Assembly (NCBI GenBank): GCA_005502925.1
Contig: SCPD01000019.1
Span: 62,001 to 126,000 of the forward strand
Length of the DNA stretch: 64,000 nt
Direction of reading: 5' to 3'
Source of the DNA: Rhizobiales bacterium Y(2018)
Lineage (GTDB): Bacteria; Pseudomonadota; Alphaproteobacteria; Rhizobiales; Aestuariivirgaceae
The position numbers and the translations under genes were made by a program. A model generated the notes under the pieces. The model was given only the letters and a program-made list of their open reading frames with translations, ran no database searches and was not told the origin of the DNA. How positions within the stretch are numbered: the stretch's first letter is position 1; each line of letters starts with the position of its first letter. Below are positions 1-7,638 of the stretch, one piece after another.

Positions 1-234
1 GAAGCTCCGGCCCGCATCGCCGAGCCACACTTCCTTACGGCCCCTGAGCACGATGCCGATCAGCGGATGCGGCAGTTTGATCGCGGCAAGCCTTTCACGC
101 GCCAGCGCGCAATAGGAGAAGAGATTGCGGGCGTGGTTGTGGACGCCCGAAGCGGCGGGCGCCTCGAAAGCCTTCAGCCGCGCGACAAGGCGCTGGCGCA
201 GCCGGTCTCCGATGGGGACATGGTGGATATTCAT
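1..234 (-). CDS. AraC-family transcriptional regulator, N-terminal fragment
   Basis: Only the first 78 codons lie in the window; the gene runs off the left edge in frame. The ATG is at 234 on the minus strand. The visible part ends in PLIGIVLRGRKEVWLG, typical of the cupin-like sensor domain at the start of AraC_N-type regulators, where an effector ligand is normally bound. The HTH domain would be outside the window. It is divergent from the hydrolase gene at 370, so the two may share a promoter region and the regulator may control that gene; this is inference. The family call rests on a short stretch and is moderate. Confidence 0.6.
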   Translation of the reverse strand, partial: MNIHHVPIGDRLRQRLVARLKAFEAPAASGVHNHARNLFSYCALARERLAAIKLPHPLIGIVLRGRKEVWLGDAGRSF

Positions 235-369
235 GGACTGAGTTTAGCGCCGGCTGCGTCCTGAAAAAACTGGGGATATGAGCGTTTCGGGCTCGAGCCT
301 AGGCGCTTCCGGCCCATGTCTTGGGTTCCTTTCGGTGAGAGTCCAGGGAAGATCCCAAGGAGACTTCTC

Positions 370-1206
370 ATGAAATTCCTCACTCTGATCCTCGCCGCCG
401 GCGCGGCGGCTCTGTCTTTTGTGAATCCGGCCCGTGCCGCCGATCTCGAATTGTGGCGTCTCGATTGCGGCCGCATCGAGGTGCGCGATTTGTCCTTCTT
501 CTCCGACAGTTTCGCCTATGGCGGACAGTCCCGCAGCCTGACGGACAGCTGCTACCTCATCCGCCACGAGAAGCAATTCATGCTGTGGGATACGGGCCTG
601 CCCGCCGGCCTGATCGGCGCCAAGCTGGACCCGAAGGCAATGCTTTCGCCCACACTCGACGTCGATATTCCAAGCCAGCTCGCCAGGATCGGCGTCAAGC
701 CGGAGCAGGTCGCGTTGATCGGCATCAGCCATAACCATTTCGATCATGTCGGGCAGGCGGCTACTTTTCCCGGCGCGCGGCTGCTCATCGGCAAGGCCGA
801 TTTCGATGCGCTCAAGATGTCGCCGCCGCCCTTCGGTGTCGAACCGACCCTGTTGTCGCCCTGGCTCGATGGAAAATCCAAGGTCGAGCCTGTTACCGGA
901 GATTATGACGTCTTCGGCGACGGTAGCGTCATGATGCTGAAGATGCCGGGCCATACGCCGGGCGAGATGAGCCTCCTGGTCCGTCTGCCGAAAACCGGTC
1001 CGATCCTTCTCTCTGGCGATGTCGTGCATTTTCACGAGCAGCTGGCGCGCCACGGCGTGCCGCCCTTCAACAGCGACCGCGGCGAGAGCCTCGCCTCGAT
1101 GAACCGCCTGTCGGCGATCGCCAAGGAGCTTAACGCGCGCCTCATTGTCCAGCATGACGAGACGCATATCGGCAAGCTGCCGGCTTTCCCCAAAAGCGCC
1201 AGATGA
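370..1206 (+). CDS. Secreted metallo-beta-lactamase-fold hydrolase (AHL-lactonase-like)
   Basis: A 278-residue protein with a signal peptide (about residues 1-23, ending in PARA). The zinc motif HNHFDH is at residues 121-126, with a further metal His in PGHTPGE (about 195) and the bridging Asp in LSGDVVHF (about 217). This is the dinuclear zinc site of the metallo-beta-lactamase fold. Overall pattern and length fit the group annotated as N-acyl-homoserine lactonase-like, but substrate cannot be read from the sequence. The ATG at 370 is chosen over the in-frame one at 316 because AAGGAGA lies just before it and it exposes a clean signal peptide. It stands alone, divergent from an AraC-type regulator and convergent with the ABC operon. 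Confidence 0.85.
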   Translation: MKFLTLILAAGAAALSFVNPARAADLELWRLDCGRIEVRDLSFFSDSFAYGGQSRSLTDSCYLIRHEKQFMLWDTGLPAGLIGAKLDPKAMLSPTLDVDIPSQLARIGVKPEQVALIGISHNHFDHVGQAATFPGARLLIGKADFDALKMSPPPFGVEPTLLSPWLDGKSKVEPVTGDYDVFGDGSVMMLKMPGHTPGEMSLLVRLPKTGPILLSGDVVHFHEQLARHGVPPFNSDRGESLASMNRLSAIAKELNARLIVQHDETHIGKLPAFPKSAR

Positions 1207-1209
1207 CGC

Positions 1210-2151
1210 CTATCTCTCGCCCTTGCGATAGGGGATCATCAGCGCGCGCGGGTAAGACGCGCGCCGCGACATGATGATGAGCGCCAGGATGGAGAGCGCA
1301 TAAGGCAGCATCAGGAAGATCTGATAAGGCACGAAGGCGCCGGCGAGCTGCTGCAACCGCAGCTGATAGGCATCGAAGGCGGCGAAGAGCAGGGCGCCGA
1401 GCAGCGCCTTGCCCGGCCGCCAGGAGCCGAAGACGACCAGAGCGATGGCGATCCAGCCGCGGCCATTGACCATCTCGAAATAGAAGGAGTTGAAGGCCGA
1501 CAAAGTCAGGAAGGCGCCGCCGATGCCCATCAGCGCGCTGCCCGCCACGACGGCGAGGATGCGCACCTTGGTGACGTCGATGCCCTGCGCTTCGACCGCA
1601 GCTGGATTTTCGCCTGCGGTCCGGACCGCGAGCCCGGCGGGTGTGCGATAGAGAAACCAGCCGACAAGCCCTGCCGCGATGAAAGCGAGATAGGTCAGCG
1701 GCGTCTGGCGGAACAAGGCTTCGCCGAAGAAGGGAATGTCGGACAGGATCGGAACCGCCCAGGGCTGGAAGGGTTCGATCTTGGGCGGCGAGGTCACTTC
1801 CGGGAAAGCGAGGCGGTAGGTGTAATAGGTGAGGCTCGCGGCGAAGAGGGTGATGCCGATGCCGGTCACATGCTGCGACAGGCCGAGCGGCACCACCAGG
1901 ATCGCGTGCAGGAGGCCGAAGGCCGATCCGGCGAGTGCCGCGACGAGCACGCCCAGCCACAGATCACCGCCCTGATAGACGGTGAACCAGCCGGCGAAGG
2001 CACCGACCGTCATGATGCCTTCGATGCCGAGATTGAGCACGCCGGCGCGTTCCGAGATGAGCTCGCCCAAGGTCGCGAAGATCAAGGGCGAGGCGATGCG
2101 GATGGCGGCGGCCCAGAGTGAAGCGGAGAAGAGCAGTTCGAGCGCGCCCAT
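1210..2151 (-). CDS. BMP-type ABC importer, permease 2
   Basis: A 313-residue hydrophobic protein with about eight to ten membrane segments. It carries the GVLNLGIEGIMTVGAF stretch near residue 38, typical of the second permease of BMP-type (nucleoside or simple-sugar) importers such as YufQ/NupC-like proteins. It is the last gene of the operon: binding protein (4795-5802), ATPase, permease 1, then this gene with a 3-base gap. It should form the membrane channel as a heterodimer with the 2155-3204 product. The ligand is not known; nucleosides are the commonest for this architecture. Confidence 0.88.
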   Translation of the reverse strand: MGALELLFSASLWAAAIRIASPLIFATLGELISERAGVLNLGIEGIMTVGAFAGWFTVYQGGDLWLGVLVAALAGSAFGLLHAILVVPLGLSQHVTGIGITLFAASLTYYTYRLAFPEVTSPPKIEPFQPWAVPILSDIPFFGEALFRQTPLTYLAFIAAGLVGWFLYRTPAGLAVRTAGENPAAVEAQGIDVTKVRILAVVAGSALMGIGGAFLTLSAFNSFYFEMVNGRGWIAIALVVFGSWRPGKALLGALLFAAFDAYQLRLQQLAGAFVPYQIFLMLPYALSILALIIMSRRASYPRALMIPYRKGER

Positions 2152-2154
2152 GGT

Positions 2155-3204
2155 CTATTTCCAGCGCAGGCGATAGCGGGTGAACATCACCGCGGTGACC
2201 ATGGCGAGCAGAGCGGAGGCCACCATCACTTGCGCGATATAGCTCGGCACTTGCGCCGCGCGGCTCATCGCATCGGCGCCGACGAAAATGCCGGCGACGA
2301 AGATCGCCGCGGCGACGACGCCAAGCGGATGCAGCAGCGCCAGCATGGCGACGACGATGCCGGCATATCCGAAGCCCGGCGACAGATCGAGCGTGAGATT
2401 ACCCTTGAGGCCCGAGACCTCCGAAAGCCCGGCAAGTCCGGCGAGCCCGCCCGACAGCAGCGCCGTCTTCAGCATCACGCGATCGACTTTCATGCCGGCG
2501 AAACGCGAGGCGCGCGGATTGAAGCCCACCGCCTTCATCTCATAACCGAGCGCGGTGCGGGTATTGATGATCCAGACGGCGACCGCCGCGATAAGAGCCA
2601 GGATGAAACCGAAATGCAGCCGCTTGCCCTGGATGAGCTTCGGCAGTTGCGCCTCGGCGATCACCTTCTTGGTCTGTGGCCAGCCCATGCCCATCGGGTC
2701 CTTGAGCGGGCCCTCCAGCAGGAGGCTCACGAACAGAATGACGATGAAATTGAGGAGCAATGTCGTCACCACCTCATCGACGCCGAAGCGCACTTTGAGG
2801 AAAGCAGGTCCGAGCAGCGTGAGCGCGCCCGCCAGCGTCGCGACGATAAGCAGGATCGGGATCAGGACTGGCGACGGCAGCGGTAGCATCCCCGTGCCGA
2901 AGACGACCGTGGCGACGGCGCCCATATAAAGCTGTGCCTCGGCGCCGATATTCCACAGCTTGGCGCGGAAGGCGACAGCTGCCGCGAGCCCGGTGAAGAT
3001 CAAGGGCGTGGCGCGCGTCAGTGTTTCGAAGAGAGCGAATTGTGAGCCGGCCGCGCCCTTCAGCACGAGGCCGAAGACGGAAAACGGATTGGCGCCGCTC
3101 AGCGAGACGAGGAAACCCGCAAAGACGAAGACGGCGAGGATTGCCAGCGCCGGATAGGCGAAGGTGATGAGGAGCGAGGGTTTCTCGCGCGGTTCAAGCC
3201 GCAT
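2155..3204 (-). CDS. BMP-type ABC importer, permease 1
   Basis: A polytopic membrane protein of 349 residues in the BPD_transp_2 class (YufP-like). The start at 3204 (MRLEPREK) is preferred to the upstream in-frame ATG at 3228 because GGAGGGAG precedes it at good spacing. It then overlaps the end of the ATPase gene (stop at 3194) by 11 bases, suggesting translational coupling. The mature part has a long series of hydrophobic segments including LLLNFIVILFVSLLLEG. It pairs with the next permease and the duplicated ATPase. Inference from operon context: uptake of nucleosides or a related small molecule. Confidence 0.88.
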   Translation of the reverse strand: MRLEPREKPSLLITFAYPALAILAVFVFAGFLVSLSGANPFSVFGLVLKGAAGSQFALFETLTRATPLIFTGLAAAVAFRAKLWNIGAEAQLYMGAVATVVFGTGMLPLPSPVLIPILLIVATLAGALTLLGPAFLKVRFGVDEVVTTLLLNFIVILFVSLLLEGPLKDPMGMGWPQTKKVIAEAQLPKLIQGKRLHFGFILALIAAVAVWIINTRTALGYEMKAVGFNPRASRFAGMKVDRVMLKTALLSGGLAGLAGLSEVSGLKGNLTLDLSPGFGYAGIVVAMLALLHPLGVVAAAIFVAGIFVGADAMSRAAQVPSYIAQVMVASALLAMVTAVMFTRYRLRWK

Positions 3205-4711
3205 GGGCGTCTCCCTCCGAGAAGCCATGGCCCGCCATCATCAGGCCGAGCTCCTGGATCGTCACCTGCTGGCTCGGCAAAGGCTCCGAGATGCGGCCGC
3301 GATAGATGACCGCCACGCGGTCGGCGAGCGCCAGGATCTCGTCGAGATCATCCGAGATGAGCAGCACCGAAGCGCCGCTTTTGCGCGCCTGGATCAGGCG
3401 TTCATGCACATAGGAGACGGCGCCGATATCGAGGCCGCGCGCCGGCTGGCAGGCGAGGATGAAGTGGGGCGCCAGCGACAAAGTCCGCCCGAGAATGAGC
3501 TTCTGCATATTGCCGCCGGAGAGCAGCCGCACCCGTGTCGCGGGGGACGGGCACTTGACGTCGAAGCCCTTGATGATCTCCTCGGCGAAACCTTCCGCGG
3601 CGCGCCAATCGAGAAAGCCGCGTTTGTTGAAGCGTGGCTCGCGATAAATCTCGGCGATGACATTTTCGGTCACCGACATGTCGGCGACGAGGCCTTCGGC
3701 ATGCCGGTCTTCCGGAATGCGGGCGATGCGTTTCCGGGTCACGAGATCAGGCGTCCAGCGCGCGGCATCCTCACCGAAGATGTGCAAGCTGCCGCTTTTG
3801 GGATGACTGAGGCCGCTCAGGAGATTGGCGAGCGCCGTCTGGCCATTGCCGGAGACGCCGGCCAATCCCAATATCTCGCCGCCATGCAGAACCAGGTCGG
3901 CATGATCGAGCCCGTCCGCCGTCGTGACCGCGCGGATCGCGACATGAACATCGCCTTTGGGCTGCGGCTCGATCTTGGGCTCGGCGATCGGCCGGCCGAC
4001 CATCAGCTCGGCGAGCTCCTTGCGCGTCGTGCCTTTCGTCGGGCGCTCGGCCACGAGCTTGCCTGCGCGCAGCACGAAGATGCGTTCCGAGACGTTCAGC
4101 ACTTCATTGAGCTTGTGCGAGATGAAGATGATCGAGAGGCCCTGTGCGGTGAGCTTCTTGAGCGTGGCGAACAGGCTCTGGCTTTCCTGTGGTGTCAGAA
4201 CTGCGGTCGGCTCGTCGAGAATGAGGATGCGCGCCTCGCGATAGAGCACTTTCAGGATCTCGACGCGCTGGCGCTCGCCGACCGAAAGATCGGCCACGGT
4301 CTTGTCGGGCTCGATGGCGAGACCGAAATCCTGGGCGAGTTTCGTGAGGCGCTGGCGCGCTTCCGATTTGCGCGAGGAAAGGCGCCACGGCTTCTCGGTG
4401 CCGAGCATGATATTGTCGAGCACGGTGAGATTGTCGGCGAGGGTGAAATGCTGATGCACCATGCCGATGCCGGCCTGGATCGCCGCGCGCGGCTGGCCCG
4501 GAGGCAGGGACTCGCCGAAGACGCTGATCGATCCGTCATCGGCGACATAATGGCCGAACAGGATGTTCATCAGCGTCGTCTTGCCGGCGCCGTTCTCGCC
4601 CAGCAAAGCGACGATCTCGCCCTGCTTCAGATCGAAGGAGATCGCGTCATTGGCGAGAAGCGCCCCGAAACGCTTGCTGATCCGGTCGAGGCTGAGAACG
4701 GTGTCGGTCAT
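3194..4711 (-). CDS. BMP-type ABC importer, duplicated ATPase
   Basis: A 505-residue protein with two ABC domains in tandem. Domain 1 has Walker A GENGAGKTT (about residues 38-46), signature LSVGERQR and Walker B ILILDEPTAVL. Domain 2 has a relaxed Walker A (GVSGNGQTA), signature LLSGGNMQK and ACQPARGLDIGA instead of a normal Walker B. This asymmetry is typical of RbsA/YufO-type ATPases, in which only one site hydrolyses ATP efficiently. A single polypeptide should energise both permeases. It lies after the binding-protein gene, separated by 83 bases that contain a perfect hairpin. Confidence 0.93.
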   Translation of the reverse strand: MTDTVLSLDRISKRFGALLANDAISFDLKQGEIVALLGENGAGKTTLMNILFGHYVADDGSISVFGESLPPGQPRAAIQAGIGMVHQHFTLADNLTVLDNIMLGTEKPWRLSSRKSEARQRLTKLAQDFGLAIEPDKTVADLSVGERQRVEILKVLYREARILILDEPTAVLTPQESQSLFATLKKLTAQGLSIIFISHKLNEVLNVSERIFVLRAGKLVAERPTKGTTRKELAELMVGRPIAEPKIEPQPKGDVHVAIRAVTTADGLDHADLVLHGGEILGLAGVSGNGQTALANLLSGLSHPKSGSLHIFGEDAARWTPDLVTRKRIARIPEDRHAEGLVADMSVTENVIAEIYREPRFNKRGFLDWRAAEGFAEEIIKGFDVKCPSPATRVRLLSGGNMQKLILGRTLSLAPHFILACQPARGLDIGAVSYVHERLIQARKSGASVLLISDDLDEILALADRVAVIYRGRISEPLPSQQVTIQELGLMMAGHGFSEGDAHAA

Positions 4712-4735
4712 GCTTTACCCTCGCCCGTCGTCAGT

Positions 4736-4766
4736 TTCCTCCTCTCCGGCAATCGGAGAGGAGGAA
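4736..4766. promoter_or_regulatory. Intercistronic hairpin between binding-protein and ATPase genes
   Basis: A perfect 13-base inverted repeat (TTCCTCCTCTCCG, loop GCAAT, then its complement). It lies downstream of the BMP binding-protein stop and upstream of the ATPase start, on the transcript of the operon. Such hairpins commonly stabilise the upstream message or attenuate transcription, giving more binding protein than ATPase. There is no T-run on the minus strand, so a full terminator is unlikely. The sequence resembles the CTTCTCC-type repeats elsewhere in the window. Confidence 0.65.
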
Positions 4767-4794
4767 GCAGGAGAGGGCTTTGCGGGCCCTTATA

Positions 4795-5802
4795 TCACGA
4801 CGATTTCGGTTCCTGATCGTCCACCGCGACGGTGAAGGCGCCGGATTTGATCTCGGCCTCGCGCGCCGTGACCTTGGTCATGACGTCGGCCGGCACCTTG
4901 CCGTCGAACGTGCCGAGCGGGGCCAGGCTGCAGCCGCCATGTTTCATGAAGGAATACTGGCCATAGTCGTCGGCCTTGAAGGCCTTGTCCTTGATCGCCT
5001 TGATGGCGGCATCGAGGGTCGGCTCGAAATGCCACAGCGCCGAGGCGACGACCGTTTCCGGATAATCGGCCTGGGTGTCGATGACGTTGCCGATGGCGAG
5101 GATCTTGCGTTCCTTCGCCGCGTCCGACACGCCGAAGCGTTCGGCATAGAGAATGTCGGCGCCGGCATCGACCTGGGCGAAGGCGGTTTCCTTGGCTTTC
5201 GGCGGATCGAACCATGAGCCGATGAAAGCGACCTGGAATTTGACGTCCGGTTTCGTCTCCTTCACGCCGGCCATGAAGGCGTTCATCAGCCGGTTCACTT
5301 CCGGGATCGGATAGCCGCCGACCATGCCGATATTGTTTTTCTGCGTCATGGCGCCGGCGATCATGCCGGTGAGATAGGACGCGTCCTGGATGTAATTGTC
5401 GAACACCGCGAAATTGGGCACCGCCGCATCGGGCTTGAAGCTCGAGCCGATCAGGAAGGCACGGTCGGGATAGTCCTTGGCGACGGCGCGTGCCGCATCT
5501 TCCACCGCGAAGGCCTCGCCGACGATCAGCTGATGGCCGGCCTCGCAATATTCGCGCATCACGCGCTCATAGTCGGTATTGGCGACCTTTTCCGAGAAGG
5601 TGTATTCGATGTCGCCGCGTTCCTTGGCGGTGAGTGCGGCCTTATGGATGCGGCTCACCCATTGCTGCTCGACCGGCACCGTATAGATGGCGGCGGTTTT
5701 GATCGCACCCTCGGCGCGGGCAAGTCCTGATAATGATCCGATGACGGGCAGCGACGCTGCCGAAGCTGAGAGCTGCAGAATCTTCCGGCGTGACAGACGC
5801 AT
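4795..5802 (-). CDS. BMP-family substrate-binding protein of ABC importer
   Basis: A 335-residue periplasmic protein. The N-terminus MRLSRRKILQLSASAASLP resembles a Tat signal (SRRK then a hydrophobic stretch) and cleavage is likely after GLARA (about residue 30). The body fits the basic-membrane-protein/PnrA family of nucleoside-binding proteins, with conserved stretches NIGMVGGYPIPEVNRLMNAF and GAMTQKNNIG. It is the first gene of the minus-strand importer operon. GAGGAGGGA lies just upstream of the ATG at 5802. Ligand unproven; Tat targeting would be unusual but not unknown in this family and should be tested against the Sec route. Confidence 0.9.
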   Translation of the reverse strand: MRLSRRKILQLSASAASLPVIGSLSGLARAEGAIKTAAIYTVPVEQQWVSRIHKAALTAKERGDIEYTFSEKVANTDYERVMREYCEAGHQLIVGEAFAVEDAARAVAKDYPDRAFLIGSSFKPDAAVPNFAVFDNYIQDASYLTGMIAGAMTQKNNIGMVGGYPIPEVNRLMNAFMAGVKETKPDVKFQVAFIGSWFDPPKAKETAFAQVDAGADILYAERFGVSDAAKERKILAIGNVIDTQADYPETVVASALWHFEPTLDAAIKAIKDKAFKADDYGQYSFMKHGGCSLAPLGTFDGKVPADVMTKVTAREAEIKSGAFTVAVDDQEPKSS

Positions 5803-5829
5803 AGTTCCCTCCTCTGTTGTATTTTTACC

Positions 5830-5858
5830 AGTTGATCAAAAGCCTTCCGTACTGTCAA
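5830..5858 (-). promoter_or_regulatory. Putative promoter of the BMP importer operon
   Basis: On the minus strand TTGACA (5858-5853) is a perfect -35 match, followed after 17 bases by TCAACT, only a 3/6 match to TATAAT. The start codon is about 30 bases further on. A TTGATCAA palindrome overlaps the proposed -10 and could be an operator. No experimental support; the weak -10 makes this tentative. Confidence 0.3.
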
Positions 5859-5899
5859 TTGGCCGTCCCAGGTTGTTTGCAGCAAAATATTCTTTTGCC

Positions 5900-5943
5900 G
5901 CGCTTCCCGCCAAAGTTGCTCGACTTTGGCGACAAGGAAGCGC
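5900..5943. repeat. Palindromic intergenic repeat, CCAAAGT family, copy 1
   Basis: Nested inverted repeat: outer arms GCGCTTCC/GGAAGCGC and inner arms CCAAAGT/ACTTTGG around TGCTCG. A second copy with the same core and loop pattern is at 28375-28423. It sits between the divergent BMP operon and glucokinase. The shared core at two unrelated loci marks it as a dispersed palindromic element rather than a local operator. Confidence 0.7.
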
Positions 5944-5956
5944 GCCAAAAAAGGGA

Positions 5957-6000
5957 ATAGAGCCTTCCCGGATATGGAATTCCAATTGGGAAGGCTCTAT
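5957..6000. repeat. Perfect 13-bp inverted repeat upstream of glucokinase
   Basis: Arms ATAGAGCCTTCCC (5957-5969) and GGGAAGGCTCTAT (5988-6000) are exact reverse complements, separated by 18 bases that themselves hold the palindrome TGGAATTCCA. The whole 44 bases could form a cruciform or long RNA hairpin 33 bases before the glucokinase ATG. It may be part of the dispersed repeat just upstream, or a regulatory site for glk; the sequence does not decide. Confidence 0.65.
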
Positions 6001-6032
6001 GGCTCCGACATGGGACGCGCGGGTGAGGCTGC

Positions 6033-6977
6033 ATGGCGAAATTGAATCTGGTGGGCGACATTGGCGGGACCAATTCGCGCTTCGGCCTGGTCGAGCCGGG
6101 TTCGATGACGGTCACCCGCATCGAGCGGCTCAAGAATGATGAATTCGCCTCATTGGAAGAGGTGGCCGCCGCTTATCTCAAGCGCCAGGGCATCGCCGCG
6201 CTGGGAACCGCTGCCCTGGATGTCGCCGGCATCGTCACTGAGGATGACTTCCCACTCACCAACCGCGACTGGATGGTGCGCCGGGCGCCGCTACAAGGCG
6301 CCCTTAAGGCCGATCGCCTGATCATCCTGAATGATTTCCAGGCCTTGGCCATGTCGCTGCCCTATCTCGACGCGGCCGATCTCATCCAGATCGGTGGCGA
6401 GGCGCCGGACAAGCCTTCGGTGAAGCTGGTCCTCGGGCCGGGCACCGGCCTCGGCATGGCGTCGCTGGCGCCCTTGCCGCAAGGCGGCTGGATGGCGCTG
6501 CCGGGCGAGCTCGGCCATGTCACCTTGCCCGTCGTGACCCAGGAGGAATTCGACCTACGTGCGGCGATGACCGAGCCCGGCACGGTCTTCGAGTCGGAAT
6601 TCGCCATCACCGGCGGCGGCCTGCATCTCATCTATACGACGCTCGCCCGTTTGGCCGGCCGCAAGCCCGTGCTTGAGACGCCCGAGGCCATTCTCAAGGC
6701 GGCGCTCGCCGGGAGCGACGCCGATGCGGTCAAAACGCTCGACCATTTCATCATCTGGCTCGGCCGCCTCGCTGGCGACGCCGCGATGATGATGCAGGCC
6801 CAGGGTGGCGTCTATCTGGCGGGCGGAATCGCACCTTCGATCGTCGGTGAGTTACAGAAAGGCCCATTCCGCCATGTCTTCGAGGAGAAGGGCCGCCTCG
6901 ATCTCCGCCATGTGCCGCTCTACGTGATCATGGACGAATATCCGGCCTTCAAAGGCTGCGCCGCCGCTTTGCGATGA
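6033..6977 (+). CDS. glk: Glucokinase
   Basis: A 314-residue cytoplasmic kinase that phosphorylates glucose to glucose 6-phosphate using ATP. It belongs to the bacterial Glk (non-ROK) family: phosphate-1 motif GDIGGTNSRFGL at residues 8-19, catalytic base Asp in LNDFQA (Asp101), LGPGTGLG at about 134-141, and PGELGH at 157-162 contributing sugar contacts. The ROK CXCGXXGC zinc motif is absent. Length is normal for the family. It begins a short operon: the next gene starts inside its stop codon (ATGA). Confidence 0.93.
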   Translation: MAKLNLVGDIGGTNSRFGLVEPGSMTVTRIERLKNDEFASLEEVAAAYLKRQGIAALGTAALDVAGIVTEDDFPLTNRDWMVRRAPLQGALKADRLIILNDFQALAMSLPYLDAADLIQIGGEAPDKPSVKLVLGPGTGLGMASLAPLPQGGWMALPGELGHVTLPVVTQEEFDLRAAMTEPGTVFESEFAITGGGLHLIYTTLARLAGRKPVLETPEAILKAALAGSDADAVKTLDHFIIWLGRLAGDAAMMMQAQGGVYLAGGIAPSIVGELQKGPFRHVFEEKGRLDLRHVPLYVIMDEYPAFKGCAAALR

Positions 6978-7426
6978 CCATCAAGAAGGCGGAACGAGAT
7001 AAGGAGATCGACGAACTTGCTGACTGGTGCGAGCTGGTCACTCATTTTACCTTCGGCGATGGCGATCCAGAAATATTGGACCTCGCTCAGAGCGGAACCA
7101 GAAAAGCGAGAGAACGAAGGGATTTGCGCGGGCTTCGCATGGTCTATCGAGATTTGAATGAGAGCATACGTGATCTAAGAGGTCAGCCGCGGTCCGATCT
7201 CGACGCAATTCTGATCGCCCGGTTCGGCCATGGAATAGAGCGCGGCAAGCAGACGCTCGAACGTCAGGCGCGGAAAATTCTGCGGGCCGGAAAGATTCGC
7301 AAGGCGGATGAATACCGGATACTCGAATCCTGGCTTGAGACGATGCTGAGCGATCCGTCTAAATCGGCCGAAATTGAGCGGATAAATGCCTTGTTGATGA
7401 GCGTTACAGCACCGCTGCCGGAATGA
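6974..7426 (+). CDS. Hypothetical protein in glk operon
   Basis: A 150-residue, highly charged, probably alpha-helical cytoplasmic protein rich in Arg, Glu and Asp (for example TRKARERRDLRGLR). No signal peptide or membrane segment. I do not recognise a family. The ATG overlaps the glk stop (ATGA) and its own stop overlaps the next small gene (ATGA), so the three are probably co-translated. Codon use is a little less G+C-biased than glk, suggesting more recent acquisition or weaker selection. Confidence 0.7.
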   Translation: MTIKKAERDKEIDELADWCELVTHFTFGDGDPEILDLAQSGTRKARERRDLRGLRMVYRDLNESIRDLRGQPRSDLDAILIARFGHGIERGKQTLERQARKILRAGKIRKADEYRILESWLETMLSDPSKSAEIERINALLMSVTAPLPE

Positions 7427-7539
7427 ACGCCAAGGCAAAGACCGGTCTCATCGTCCTGGCGGCGATCATCGCAACCATCGCGCTCTTCCTTTGGCACTTC
7501 TTGCCCATCGAGGGCTGTTTGGACCGCGGCGGGAAATAG
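7423..7539 (+). CDS. Small membrane protein, probably truncated by a TAG codon
   Basis: A 38-codon reading frame starting at an ATG that overlaps the previous stop (ATGA). It encodes MNAKAKTGL, then a single hydrophobic segment (IVLAAIIATIALFLWHFL) and IEGCLDRGGK before TAG at 7537-7539. Past the TAG the same frame continues DYAAETCVGLPINS and ends with TGA at 7582-7584. A CLD-GG-(W)-(D/N)Y-...-C ending is, from memory, common in small alphaproteobacterial membrane proteins, so the TAG looks like a TGG (Trp) codon changed by one base. It may be a fresh nonsense mutation, a sequencing error, or a functional shorter protein. Confidence 0.5.
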   Translation: MNAKAKTGLIVLAAIIATIALFLWHFLPIEGCLDRGGK

Positions 7540-7638
7540 GACTATGCCGCCGAAACATGCGTCGGACTGCCAATCAATTCTTGATAGGCGTACATCAAAA
7601 ATTGACAAGATCGCCGCGTTCGGCTCAATTGCGCGGCG

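Noticed and set aside
3164-4816. A 550-codon plus-strand frame opposite the ABC ATPase
   Set aside because: The minus strand has all Walker and signature motifs; the opposite frame does not resemble any family.
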